DNA of 64,000 bases from CBDBND01 sp965207985 (GTDB lineage: Bacteria; Pseudomonadota; Alphaproteobacteria; Rhodospirillales; Rhodospirillaceae): the NCBI GenBank assembly GCA_965207985.1, contig CBDBND010000032.1:62001-126000 (forward strand), given 5' to 3'. The notes under the pieces are model-generated. The model made no database searches. It worked only from the letters and a program-made list of their open reading frames with translations, and was not told where the DNA came from. Made by a program: the position numbers and the translations under genes. This document shows, piece by piece, positions 25,529 through 34,151 of the stretch. Each line of letters begins with the position of its first letter. The first letter of the stretch is position 1.

Positions 25529-27262
25529 CTAAGCCGGCGCGCCGAGAGGTTTTATTTCACCATTCAAAAAGCCAAGTTTGGCTTTGCCGCGGGCCAGTTT
25601 GCCCGAGGACGTTTTCGGCAAGGTCCGGGGCGGTACAAGAATGACGTCGCAGAGAAGCCCAACCTGCTCCTGCACACGCGCGCGGACGTCGTCTGCAAGC
25701 GCTGAACGGACTTCCGGATCCGACGGACGGCATTGCACCAAAATAGTCGGCTGTTCGCCGCCGTCTTCCGCCTCAAGGGTGAAAGCGGCCGCGTCACCCG
25801 AGCGCATGCCGTCAATGTGTTCAACCGTCCATTCGATATCCTGCGGCCAGTAATTGCGGCCATTGACTATCATCATGTCTTTGGCACGGCCAACAATGAC
25901 CAACTGATCACCGTGAAAGTAACCGAGGTCGCCCGTATCGAGCCCACCATCGGAGAGGCACTCAGCTGTCGCTTGTGGGTCCCCAAAGTATCCCTGCATG
26001 ACACTGAGGCCTGAGACGAACACGCGGCCGACGTCTCGTTCGCCCAACGTCTCCCCAGCCTCATCTCTGATTTCTATGGTATGGTCATCGATCACCGAAC
26101 CGCAGGCAACAAACGTTCTTCCCTTGCCCGACCCATCTTCTGGCACGGTAATTGCGCGATGATTGTCGCTGAGTTCTTGTTTGGAAACGTGATCCATGAT
26201 CATGCCCGTACTGGGCTGACTGAAACAGATACCCAGAACACATTCGGCCAGGCCATAAGACGCATTGAACGCACGGGCGTCAAATCCGCTGTCGGCGAAA
26301 ACTTCGGCAAAGGACTTCATGACCAGGGGCTTGATCATTTCGCCGCCGATTCCGGCGATGCGCCAGCTGGATAGGTCTAAATCCGCCGCTTTAGTTGTGG
26401 CAGACGAAAAACGACGTGCGCAGAGTTCATAACCGAAGCTCGGACTGTAAGACATGGTACCGCGGTTATCGCTGATGATTCTTAACCATGTTACCGGCCG
26501 ACGCACGAATTCTTCCGTCGGCAGGTAATCCACCGTGGTCTGAGACGTTAGACAACCGATCATAAAGCCGACCAGTCCCATATCGTGATAAAACGGCAAC
26601 CAAGACATGGCGCGCTCACCCGGTTGATTGCCCACAGCCTTGTTCATGGCTTGGCAGTTGGCCATCAAGTTGGCATGGGTGATGGCCACACCTTTGGGAA
26701 ATCGGGTACTGCCAGAGCTGTATTGGATGTAATAGAGATCTTCGGGTTTGCCGGGTGTAAGGTGATCTTCTGTTGGCCCGGTGTTGAGATCTTCCAAAGT
26801 GCCTTTGAATTTCAATGTCACCTGTTCCGTTGCATCAGCAACAAAGGGCAAAAAATCTTGCGCAGCGATATCAGCTGCAGCGCCGGACGATGTGATTTGA
26901 TTGCGAATTTGATCGATATAAGAGTCACGCTGGCCGAATGCGACCGGTGTGGGCATCGGCACAGGTATGGCGCCGGCGTACTGGCAAGCAAAAAAAGCGA
27001 TCAGGAAAGACGGGGCTGTTTCCGCCAGCAGCGCGACCCTGTCCCCAGGGTTGATGTCTCTGCCGACGATGTGGCGGGCAGCTTGTTTCGCTTGAGCGCA
27101 TAGGTCTGTATAGGGCAGAACCGCGGTGATCTGACCACGGGCGGAATAGAAGTTAAAGCCCGTTTCCCCTTGCGCAGCATAGTCCAAGGCCTCCGGCAAT
27201 GTTGAAAAGTCAGCCAGGCATTTAGGAAGACTGGTGTTATCGGTGGGTGTTGGTTGAGACAT
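25529..27262 (-). CDS. aasR: Fatty acyl-AMP ligase / acyl-ACP synthetase, AasR-like
   Basis: A 577-aa AMP-forming ligase of the FAAL type. The ATP-binding motif is YIQYSSGSTRFPKGVAITH; other motifs are WLPFYHDMGLVGF, ASYGLAECVLGICFS, GLDTGDLGYFHGDQL and the C-terminal catalytic Lys region LPKTSSGKLARGKAK. FAALs activate fatty acids as adenylates and load them on carrier proteins instead of CoA. As first gene of the reading-direction run aasR-cerR-acpR-spt, it probably charges the ACP at 24192. The closest described analogue, from memory, is AasR of Caulobacter ceramide synthesis. Confidence 0.85.
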   Translation of the reverse strand: MSQPTPTDNTSLPKCLADFSTLPEALDYAAQGETGFNFYSARGQITAVLPYTDLCAQAKQAARHIVGRDINPGDRVALLAETAPSFLIAFFACQYAGAIPVPMPTPVAFGQRDSYIDQIRNQITSSGAAADIAAQDFLPFVADATEQVTLKFKGTLEDLNTGPTEDHLTPGKPEDLYYIQYSSGSTRFPKGVAITHANLMANCQAMNKAVGNQPGERAMSWLPFYHDMGLVGFMIGCLTSQTTVDYLPTEEFVRRPVTWLRIISDNRGTMSYSPSFGYELCARRFSSATTKAADLDLSSWRIAGIGGEMIKPLVMKSFAEVFADSGFDARAFNASYGLAECVLGICFSQPSTGMIMDHVSKQELSDNHRAITVPEDGSGKGRTFVACGSVIDDHTIEIRDEAGETLGERDVGRVFVSGLSVMQGYFGDPQATAECLSDGGLDTGDLGYFHGDQLVIVGRAKDMMIVNGRNYWPQDIEWTVEHIDGMRSGDAAAFTLEAEDGGEQPTILVQCRPSDPEVRSALADDVRARVQEQVGLLCDVILVPPRTLPKTSSGKLARGKAKLGFLNGEIKPLGAPA

Positions 27263-27643
27263 ACGGTCTGCTGCAGGAACCGGGATTCAACAGAGGGTTA
27301 CGTGTCTACACGGGCGGGGTAAGGGGTCAAATCAACCTTTGCAACAAGTCTTTCACCACATCACACGGGTCTTTACGGGCAATGAGTCCATACCTGGTCT
27401 CACGCAGTCGTGAGTTGAGAGAAGTCATGGAATTTGGAACCATCTTTGTCACGGAAAACGGCGACGCTTTAACCCCTGGCGTCGCCGCTTCAATCTCCGG
27501 AAGATCAGGGTGATACCCCTCACCCGTCTTTCAGTGGGTAAGGGCCCAGTTCCCCGTCTGGGCCCTTATCTTTTGGGCTTTTGCTTGCCAAGCCATAAGC
27601 TATCAGTTTGACTTGGAAGGCGACAAATATAAGGGGAGCAAGA
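27263..27643 (+). other. 381-bp intergenic region with two strong hairpins; possible small RNA
   Basis: No convincing gene is visible between the divergent aasR and hydrolase genes. The region must hold the aasR promoter. A 9-bp perfect stem with an 11-nt loop sits at 27459-27487 (CGGCGACGC pairing with GCGTCGCCG). It is followed by the 10-bp stem at 27540-27567 and then ATCTTTT. The second is an intrinsic terminator pointing plus, although no annotated plus-strand gene lies upstream of it. A short transcript starting after about 27270 and ending there would be a structured RNA. An 88-codon plus frame (27247-27513) does not resemble a protein. Confidence 0.4.
27540..27571 (+). terminator. Rho-independent terminator-like hairpin
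   Basis: A perfect 10-bp stem AAGGGCCCAG / CTGGGCCCTT with an 8-nt loop is followed by ATCTTTT. The T-rich tail lies only on the plus-strand side, so it would end plus-strand transcription. It precedes the hydrolase gene starting at 27644 by 77 nt. Confidence 0.65.
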
Positions 27644-28516
27644 ATGGGGAAAATAAGAAATCCAGAGACTGCTTTGATCGTAGACCGTGCCTTTGTGCGC
27701 ATCAGCGAAGGACAGGTGCATTACCGGACCTGTGGTGTTGACACGGAAAATGCTCTACCGCTCTACATGATTCATGCGTCTCCTTCTTCGTCCCTCAACC
27801 TGGTGCCTTTGATGACTAAACTCGGTGAGACGAGGCGAGTCATTGCGCCAGATACTTTGGGGTTCGGAGACTCACCACCGCCCACCCAAGATGTGCCCAA
27901 CGCCGATGATTATGCGGAAAGCGTCGTCAGAGTGATGGATGCATTAAGTCTTGAGACCTGCGACGTATATGGCAGTCACACCGGCGCCCACATCGCATCA
28001 GAACTGGCCATTCACTATCCAGATCGGGTACGGCGGCTGGTTTTTGACGGGATCGGCATGTTTTCCCCCGAAGACAAAGCCGATTACCTGGCCAACTATG
28101 CGCCGGAAGTTCATCCCGACGAATTCGGCCAGCATCTGATCTGGGCATGGAATTTCGTCCGCGATCAAGTGCTTCATTTCCCCTATTTTCGCCGCACACC
28201 GGAGGCCCGACGCGCAGAAGCGACCATGCCGTCTCCTGAGTCCATGCAACGCGTCGTCTTGGAAGTGCTTAAAGGTTTGACCACTTATCACAAGGGATAC
28301 CGCGCAGCGTTCCGTCATCCGGATAGGGAGCGTCTGCCGCTGATAACCCAACACACGTTTTGCATGGCATCGGATAGCGATCCATTGGTCGTTGGTGTGG
28401 ACGAAGCAGCGGATCTCGTGCCGGACTCTGTGAGCGGGGTACTTCCGTCTGAAGGAACAGCGGAGGGATTGGCCGAAAAGGCGGCAAAGATTGTCGCGTT
28501 CTTGGATGCCGCCTAG
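27644..28516 (+). CDS. Alpha/beta-hydrolase fold protein with His at the nucleophile position
   Basis: A 290-aa protein of the same family as 15579, 56129 and 57067. The fold is evident from LYMIHASPSSSLNLVPL, IAPDTLGFGDSPPP and DVYGSHTGAHIASELAIHYP. The nucleophile elbow at residues 110-114 reads GSHTG, placing His112 where Ser should be. The C-terminus (GVLPSEGTAEGLAEKAAKIV) shows no obvious catalytic His, so two of three triad positions may be missing. ATG 27644 follows GGGGAG by 6 nt; the upstream start at 27608 has none. No signal peptide is seen, so it is cytoplasmic. It converges with the gene at 28513 with a 4-nt overlap. Confidence 0.85.
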   Translation: MGKIRNPETALIVDRAFVRISEGQVHYRTCGVDTENALPLYMIHASPSSSLNLVPLMTKLGETRRVIAPDTLGFGDSPPPTQDVPNADDYAESVVRVMDALSLETCDVYGSHTGAHIASELAIHYPDRVRRLVFDGIGMFSPEDKADYLANYAPEVHPDEFGQHLIWAWNFVRDQVLHFPYFRRTPEARRAEATMPSPESMQRVVLEVLKGLTTYHKGYRAAFRHPDRERLPLITQHTFCMASDSDPLVVGVDEAADLVPDSVSGVLPSEGTAEGLAEKAAKIVAFLDAA

Positions 28517-29076
28517 AGATTTGGTCCGGTGATTGTCAGCACCAAGGTATCGGTGTTGGGCGTCACAGACATGCTTAAGGTTTTACCGTTCGCATTTGTC
28601 GAAACCTGTCGGCCGGCAAAGGCAAAATCGATGTTTGCACCGACCCAATCGACGGCCTCCCGCCAATCGTAAAGGGTCTTTTCAACCAGCAAGGAAATGA
28701 CGTTTAGGTTTTTGAGCCTGGTTAGAGGACGGTCATCGGGCAGGGCTGCCATCAGATTGACGGACGTGACACCTTCGGGTGGTCCAATCAGCTCGAGTAC
28801 GGTACGGCCATCGATTGAGCGGCCAACCACGCGGGACCGGCCATCTGCCAATGGAACAAAATCGAACTTCAAATTGTAAGGCACTTTCGCAAATGGATCG
28901 GTCAGGGTATCGCGGCGTATATTCAGACTGCCGGTCAATTTCAAGGGATCCTGTAGAGGCGCTGTTCGTTGTACCGGTTGTGGCGGTTGAACCGGTGGAC
29001 GGCCTGACATCCAATACATGTACAAGGCCAGTGCAAGAAGCACGCTATAAACGACTATACGTATCCATCTTTGCAT
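28513..29076 (-). CDS. Hypothetical protein with N-terminal membrane anchor
   Basis: About 187 aa. I place the start at 29076 (MQRWIRIVVYSVLLALALYM), which gives a classic signal anchor with positive residues before a 16-residue hydrophobic helix. A proline-rich linker (RPPVQPPQPVQ) leads into a soluble, probably periplasmic beta-rich domain with LTGSLNIRRDTL, GRSIDGRTVLELIGPPEGV and a terminal TLVLTITGPNL. No family is recognised. The longer frame from 29121 would bury the anchor. It is divergent from the DUF427 gene and convergent with the hydrolase at 27644. Confidence 0.7.
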   Translation of the reverse strand: MQRWIRIVVYSVLLALALYMYWMSGRPPVQPPQPVQRTAPLQDPLKLTGSLNIRRDTLTDPFAKVPYNLKFDFVPLADGRSRVVGRSIDGRTVLELIGPPEGVTSVNLMAALPDDRPLTRLKNLNVISLLVEKTLYDWREAVDWVGANIDFAFAGRQVSTNANGKTLSMSVTPNTDTLVLTITGPNL

Positions 29077-29211
29077 ATAAAGAGTATGCCCTGTGAACGA
29101 CAGCTGGGTCAGAGATATCATCAGGCTGCACCGGTGCTAGGGTCAACAAGGACATCTTTTCAGTGACCATGATATATTTGCCCCTTTAGGGACCAAAAGA
29201 TGGAGGACGAA

Positions 29212-29667
29212 ATGGACGACGCTTCACGTCAACAGCGATGGGAAGAAAATGCAGCCTCACAACGGGCGCGTTTTGCCGATTACACCCTTGATCCAGCGCA
29301 TACCATCACTTTGGAGTCGCATGACGGCAAAGCGACGGTATCGTGGAATGGAAATGTCATTGCCGAAAGCAACAACGCTGTAAAGCTGTTTGAGCGCAAA
29401 CACGACGCGGTCTTCTATTTTCCGCAACAAGATGTGCGCACGGAACTGATGGAGCGCACCGACCATGCCACACACTGTCCCTATAAGGGGGATGCGTCTT
29501 ATTGGACCCTCAAAGAGGGAGACTCCGTGGCCGAGAATTCCGTCTGGGCCTACGAATCCCCAATAGACGCTGTGGCCGGCATCAAAAATATGATGGCATT
29601 TTACCTTGATACGATGGGTAAGGATTTCGGTCTAATCCTGGAAAGCGAAGAAAGCCCAACAGGTTGA
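29212..29667 (+). CDS. DUF427 domain protein
   Basis: About 151 aa, a full DUF427 domain. Recognisable segments are VSWNGNVIAESNNAVKLFE, YFPQQDVRTELMERTDH, THCPYKGDASYWTL and WAYESPIDAVAGIKNMMAFY. The family is widespread, soluble and of unknown biochemical function. ATG 29212 is favoured over 29200 because GGAGG lies 5 nt before it. It stands alone, with 169 nt before the bufferin operon. Confidence 0.9.
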   Translation: MDDASRQQRWEENAASQRARFADYTLDPAHTITLESHDGKATVSWNGNVIAESNNAVKLFERKHDAVFYFPQQDVRTELMERTDHATHCPYKGDASYWTLKEGDSVAENSVWAYESPIDAVAGIKNMMAFYLDTMGKDFGLILESEESPTG

Positions 29668-29727
29668 GAGACGGCTGCGTTTAGGCCTCACACGGCTGTG
29701 ACGTTATTTCACGGGCGTGTGATTGGC

Positions 29728-29813
29728 GACTTTTTCTCCATTTCTTATTATCCGTTTGTCGCTGTGGGTCGCTGAAGCCCGCCGATACGGAGACTTTTTC
29801 TGGCCGCTGTGGG
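29728..29813 (+). promoter_or_regulatory. Direct repeats upstream of the bufferin precursor gene
   Basis: Two different short direct repeats lie in the 169-nt leader of the operon: GACTTTTTCT at 29728-29737 and 29792-29801, and CGCTGTGGG at 29760-29768 and 29805-29813. The spacings are 64 and 45 nt. They may be binding sites for a metal-responsive or ECF-type regulator, or chance; no regulator gene lies next to the operon. Confidence 0.3.
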
Positions 29814-29836
29814 CGGCAACACAATTGGAGAACACT

Positions 29837-30145
29837 ATGTCAGATAACAAGATGAGCGCACTTTCTCTCGCCGCCGCCCTGGCTGGTGCTGTTTCTATGG
29901 CTGCCATGACCATTCCGTCGGCCGCCGTAGCGCAAAACGGTAAAGAAAAGTGTTACGGCGTTTCAAAAGCCGGTGAAAACGGTTGCGCAAATGCCGCAGG
30001 CACCCACTCCTGCGCCGGCCAGTCCACCGTTGATTATGACGGCGGCGAATGGAAGCTGGTCGCCGAAGGCAGCTGCGTCCAAATGGGCGGCACCCTCGAG
30101 CCGACTGCCGGTGTTAATGAAAAAGCGAAGGAGATGGCCGGCTAA
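29837..30145 (+). CDS. bufA: Bufferin-type precursor (DUF2282), metal-binding RiPP
   Basis: A 102-aa secreted precursor. An N-terminal signal sequence (ALSLAAALAGAVSMAAMTIP, cleaved near AVA-QN) precedes a short mature part with four Cys: EKCYGVSKAG, NGCANAAGTHSCAGQ and GSCVQMGG. This is the DUF2282 pattern. Bufferins, as known, are copper-sequestering peptides whose Cys residues are modified by a DUF692 (MNIO) enzyme before export. The start at 29837 follows TTGGAG; a longer frame from 29723 would destroy the signal peptide. It is first in the operon, followed by genes for the MNIO enzyme, its DUF2063 partner and DoxX. Confidence 0.92.
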   Translation: MSDNKMSALSLAAALAGAVSMAAMTIPSAAVAQNGKEKCYGVSKAGENGCANAAGTHSCAGQSTVDYDGGEWKLVAEGSCVQMGGTLEPTAGVNEKAKEMAG

Positions 30146-30161
30146 GCCGACCATTTCTTTT
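30136..30161 (+). terminator. Terminator-like hairpin between precursor and MNIO genes
   Basis: GGCCGGC and GCCGACC pair around a 3-nt loop with one mismatch, and A-T pairs extend the stem; ATTTCTTTT follows. The precursor stop codon lies in the loop. Partial termination here would give more precursor than enzyme transcript, as expected for a RiPP operon. Confidence 0.5.
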
Positions 30162-30176
30162 GATTGAGCGTCGAAG

Positions 30177-31082
30177 GTGACCTCTCCCCCTCCCCAACCC
30201 CAACCTTCGACTCGCTCTACACGGCCGAGCCCGGTCCCTGCGAAAGCGGGGGTCGGGCTTCGTCATCCTCACATGGAGGATTTTGCTGCTGGAAAGCCCA
30301 AAACGGCTTGGGTTGAAATCCACAGCGAAAATTTCTTTGCCCCGGGTGGTCCGCGCATCGCTCAGTTGGAGGCTGTGCGAGCGCATTATCCCGTAAGCTG
30401 CCATGGGGTTGGCCTCTCTCTTGGGTCTGCCGAAGGCATTGATGCCGGTCACCTTGCCACGCTGGACACTCTTGTAGACCGTATCCAACCGGGTCTGGTG
30501 TCCGAACACCTATCGTTCAGCGTTGTCGACGGTCTTTATGTCAACGATCTCTTGCCCCTTCCTTATACGGAAGAGGCACTCGCGGTCATGGTGCGCAATG
30601 TCGATCAGGTTCAATCAACTCTAAAACGCCAAATCCTTGTTGAGAATCCTTCGTCCTATTTGACCTTTGCCGACTCAGTCATGCCCGAATGGGAGTTTCT
30701 CTCCGCGCTGGTGGAACAGACTGACTGCGGGCTATTGCTCGACGTCAACAACGTTTACGTCAGTGCACAGAACAACGGCTTGGATGCTCTGGTATATTTG
30801 CAAAACATTCCGGAACAGGCGGTTCAGGAAATACATCTTGCCGGTCATTTGGTCGACGGCGACGGCGATGAACAGCTGTTGATCGACACCCATGGCGATG
30901 TGGTTGCAGACGCCGTTTGGGCTTTGTTCGAAACGACAATTCAACGGATGGGTCCCCGCCCCACTTTGATCGAATGGGATACGGACATTCCATCGCTGGA
31001 AATTCTTTTGGGGGAAGCTGAGCGCGCGCAGACCCTGCTCAACGTGGCCGCACCTGCGGCGGGAGAAACCCGTGTTGCATGA
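30177..31082 (+). CDS. bufB: MNIO family enzyme (DUF692), bufferin maturation
   Basis: A 301-aa TIM-barrel multinuclear non-heme iron oxygenase. Metal-ligand motifs appear in order: VEIHSENFF, HGVGLSLGS, VSEHLSFS, LVENPSSYL, LLLDVNNVYVSAQN, EIHLAGH, IDTHGD and LIEWDTDIPS. Related enzymes convert precursor Cys to oxazolone/thioamide or thiooxazole groups. The start is probably GTG 30177, 31 nt after the precursor stop, weakly supported by GAAG; the first 25 residues are Pro/Ser-rich. It overlaps the DUF2063 partner by 11 nt. Confidence 0.93.
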   Translation: MTSPPPQPQPSTRSTRPSPVPAKAGVGLRHPHMEDFAAGKPKTAWVEIHSENFFAPGGPRIAQLEAVRAHYPVSCHGVGLSLGSAEGIDAGHLATLDTLVDRIQPGLVSEHLSFSVVDGLYVNDLLPLPYTEEALAVMVRNVDQVQSTLKRQILVENPSSYLTFADSVMPEWEFLSALVEQTDCGLLLDVNNVYVSAQNNGLDALVYLQNIPEQAVQEIHLAGHLVDGDGDEQLLIDTHGDVVADAVWALFETTIQRMGPRPTLIEWDTDIPSLEILLGEAERAQTLLNVAAPAAGETRVA

Positions 31083-31833
31083 TCTGCAAAGAGAATTTGC
31101 GGCGGCGGCGCTGAGCAATGATATCGCTGCGCTTGTGCCCAAGGTGCAGGCCTCTGCCGGGTCGCGGCAACGCCGGCTCGGCATTTATCGCACCAACACG
31201 GTCAATAGCCTGACGGATGTATTGCTGGCTGCCTTTCCGGTTGTTGAGCGCATCGTCGGAGAGCGGTTCTTCAGAGCGATGGCTACGGCCTTTGTCGAGG
31301 CTCATCCGCCCCGCCGCCCCACTCTTTACGCTTACGGCGAAGACCTGCCGGTATTTCTGGAGACCTTTGAACCGGCCCAGACTTTACCGTACTTACCCGA
31401 TGTAGCCCGTCTTGAGTGGGCCCGCATCCGGTCTTATTTCGCGGCCGATCAAGATGCTATTGACCCCGCGCGTTTGGCCACCGTGCCATCAGATGCGTTG
31501 GAGACTGTGGTGTTTAAGGTTCATCCGTCTCTTCAACTCATTAGGTCGTCTTATCCGGTGTTTACCGTTTGGACCGTGAATCAACCGGATCACGGCCCCA
31601 TACCTGAAATCGATTTCAGTGAAGCAGAATGCGGGTACGTCTTGAGGCTGGGCCATCACGTGACTCAGCGTCAGATGTCCTCATCCCAATTCACCTGGCT
31701 CCGGCTTGTCGCAGAAGAAGAGCCGTTCGGCCGGGCCACCGAACAAGCCGCGTTACAAGACGGGGCCTTTGACCTGCAAGAAACGCTGAGGCCCTTACTC
31801 GCTGAAGGCGTTTTTTACGACCTGCATCACTAA
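31072..31833 (+). CDS. bufC: DUF2063 protein, partner of the MNIO enzyme
   Basis: A 253-aa protein with the N-terminal DUF2063 DNA-binding-like domain of BufC proteins: RLGIYRTNTVNSLTDVLLAAF, VERIVGERFF, ATAFVEAHPP and LPYLPDVARLEWAR. In characterised systems the partner presents the precursor to the MNIO enzyme. It starts at GTG 31072, inside the end of the upstream gene (11-nt overlap), giving coupled translation. Confidence 0.9.
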   Translation: MLHDLQREFAAAALSNDIAALVPKVQASAGSRQRRLGIYRTNTVNSLTDVLLAAFPVVERIVGERFFRAMATAFVEAHPPRRPTLYAYGEDLPVFLETFEPAQTLPYLPDVARLEWARIRSYFAADQDAIDPARLATVPSDALETVVFKVHPSLQLIRSSYPVFTVWTVNQPDHGPIPEIDFSEAECGYVLRLGHHVTQRQMSSSQFTWLRLVAEEEPFGRATEQAALQDGAFDLQETLRPLLAEGVFYDLHH

Positions 31834-31875
31834 ACCTATCCGATAGTCCGAACTTAAGACGGAGGAGAATTTGCA

Positions 31876-32364
31876 ATGACCGATTCAACAACCGAAACAA
31901 CAGCGTTACCGGCCAAGATTTCAGATTTGATAAGCCCTGTGATCGCAAAGTTGGAATCCTTTGGGCCCCCGATTATGGATTTCGCCATTCGCATCTGGAT
32001 CGGTCTGGTGTTCTTCCGGTCCGGCCTGCAAAAACTGGACGATTGGGAAAGTACGCTCTTCCTGTTCGAGTACGAATACATGGTACCCGTCTTGCCCCAT
32101 ACCGTGACGGCGTTCTTAGCAACCGCTTTTGAGTTGGCCATGCCTTTGCTGCTTTTCGTCGGGCTGGCCTCCCGACTGGCCGCCTTGCCGCTTCTTGCCA
32201 TGGCTTTGACCATTCAGTTTATTCTCGGCAGCAACAACGCGGCCTATAACGACTTCAATCACTATGCCTGGATGATTTTCCTGCTGGTGATCGTGGTAAG
32301 AGGGCCCGGCCGCTGGTCTGCGGATCATTGGCTGCGCCAAAAATACATGGGCGGAACTAACTAG
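31876..32364 (+). CDS. bufD: DoxX family membrane protein of the bufferin operon
   Basis: A 162-aa protein with four hydrophobic helices: DFAIRIWIGLVFFRSGLQKL, LPHTVTAFLATAFELAMPLL, LAALPLLAMALTIQFIL and AWMIFLLVIVVRGPG. This is the DoxX plan. DoxX proteins often close bufferin operons and may have redox or membrane roles. ATG 31876 lies 42 nt after the DUF2063 stop with GGAGGAG upstream. The stop overlaps the convergent unknown gene by 4 nt. Confidence 0.9.
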   Translation: MTDSTTETTALPAKISDLISPVIAKLESFGPPIMDFAIRIWIGLVFFRSGLQKLDDWESTLFLFEYEYMVPVLPHTVTAFLATAFELAMPLLLFVGLASRLAALPLLAMALTIQFILGSNNAAYNDFNHYAWMIFLLVIVVRGPGRWSADHWLRQKYMGGTN

Positions 32365-34075
32365 ACGGAGACTTCGAAACCGGTCTGGGACAGGAGTTTG
32401 TAAAAGTCCCGCACGGCTTTTTCTTTTTCTTCAGGATCCGGAATATCGGCCGTGTATTCGGAGACGAAATCCTTACGCCTGAGATAATCCGTGATTGTCT
32501 TGCGGGCAATTTCCGTTGCTTGACCCTCTGTGAGCACGCCTGAGGCACAGAAGTTAACCAGCCGCTCGGCCCGTTCGCGGAAAGACAGCCGCTTGTTGTC
32601 GATACGCTCAATGACTTTTTCGCTGATGATGTAGTGAACCACGATGTCATCAAAGCGTTTGGCCATAGTCGTCTTTAGGTCGTCGGTAAGGTGGGAGTCC
32701 AACACGAGCCGTTGAACCGCGGTGACCTGTTGGAGTCGGGTTTTCTCCGTTCGGGCCTCGGGAGCAATTTTTGAATGGAACTGAGTTCGGCCGCTTGGCG
32801 CTTGAGTTGGTTCTCAATGGCGGCACGAACAGGCGGATCGGCTTTTTCATCGAACAGAGCCAACAGATAGATAAACACCCGTCTACCGGTTTTGAGTTTT
32901 TCGCACATGCCCTGCATGGCCTTTGACCGCCCGCCGGCACCGCCGACGTTATAGAGCCGCGCCCAGCGTTCGGTCAGTCCATGGGCAAGGGCATGCCCCC
33001 CGACCACATGATCGTCTTGAATGATCCGGTCGACCAGTTGGTCGAAAAACGGCTTGTCGTCGTGTTTATCTTCGCTGCTGGTAAGCCGGACAGCACTGTT
33101 TAAGTCACGTCCAATCCTGTCAAAAATCACTTCCTTAGAACGAGGCAGCAGGTCGGCGGCAAACAGAGCGTTAAGCAATTCCAGCAAGTCTTCGGCGGCA
33201 AACTTGGTTGCGTCACACTTACCTTCGACGAGATCCACCATGCGCAAGATGGCGTCACCAAGATGTTTCGAAATGCCGATGACGTCCTTGATGACCGTTT
33301 TGGCCATGAATATATCAGCGAGCATTTCATCGATCATGTCTCTGGAACGCTGATCTTTTTGTGACTCCGCCATCGGCAGGAGTGCCGCCAGTTTGGCGAT
33401 CCATCCCCGCCAATTGATGGACTCCCGGGTCAAAGCCACATTGGCCATATAGGAGCGCTCTTCCTGATCGGAGAACTTGGCGTCAATCTTGGCCAACACT
33501 TCATCAAGAGAAGACTCTGACAACTCGGGCAATTTGGTTTGCTCAACTTCGCGCGCTTTCTTCGCGATCACGTCAAGGGCATCGAAAATATCATCGCGGC
33601 AGGTGCGGGTATCTTTGCCGGTTGCACGGGCATGGAGCGTGGCAATTTTATCCACGGCCGACGGTACCATGGTCTGGAAATTGATCATGCGTTTGAGATT
33701 GTTGTGGCTATGCAACATCTCAAACGGAGTCATTTCGTGTTTTTCGAGATACTTGGCAAACAACCGGGCCATGGTCGTACGGCTGGCCGTTTTGTAGTAA
33801 TCGCTGACTTTTTCGCAGATGGGTGAATCGTCGACGCTGGAGACGGAAAGGTCTTCCTCCTCCTTGCCTTCCTTCATTTCCTTGAAGATTTCGCTTTCGC
33901 GGTGGCTGTCCTTACCGAAGTGGGATTCTTTGACGATCCGTACGCCGGTTGTGGTTTTCAAGGCCAGGAGGTCCTGAGCCTTTTTCATGGCGACAGCTTC
34001 ACTCTTGCAGACTTCGCTGATGGACCAGCGGTCATTCTGAAAAAGCTGCACTTCGAATGTGGCGCGTCCGAACAT
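32361..34075 (-). pseudogene. Unknown 571-codon gene with a one-base frameshift
   Basis: Two abutting minus-strand frames, 34075 to about 32770 and about 32770 to 32361, become one continuous protein if a single A is added to the AAAAA run near 32770. The joined sequence reads LSSIQKIAPEARTEK and continues to LVLDSHLTDDLKTTMAKRFD. The protein is helical, soluble and charged. Its N-terminus (GRATFEVQLFQNDRWSISEV) looks like a small beta domain, followed by long helical segments. No family is recognised. Because the lesion is in a homopolymer, a sequencing error is quite possible and the gene may be intact. Confidence 0.7.
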
Positions 34076-34151
34076 AACGTCGCGAAAACCCTGTGCGTCC
34101 CCGGCGTATCCCTGCCCTAATTTAGTAACAATTTGCTTAAATTACGATTCT

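Noticed and set aside
27247..27513. An 88-codon plus-strand frame between aasR and the hydrolase
   Set aside because: It starts inside aasR, has no ribosome site or recognisable protein character, and includes the 27459 hairpin; a noncoding explanation fits better.
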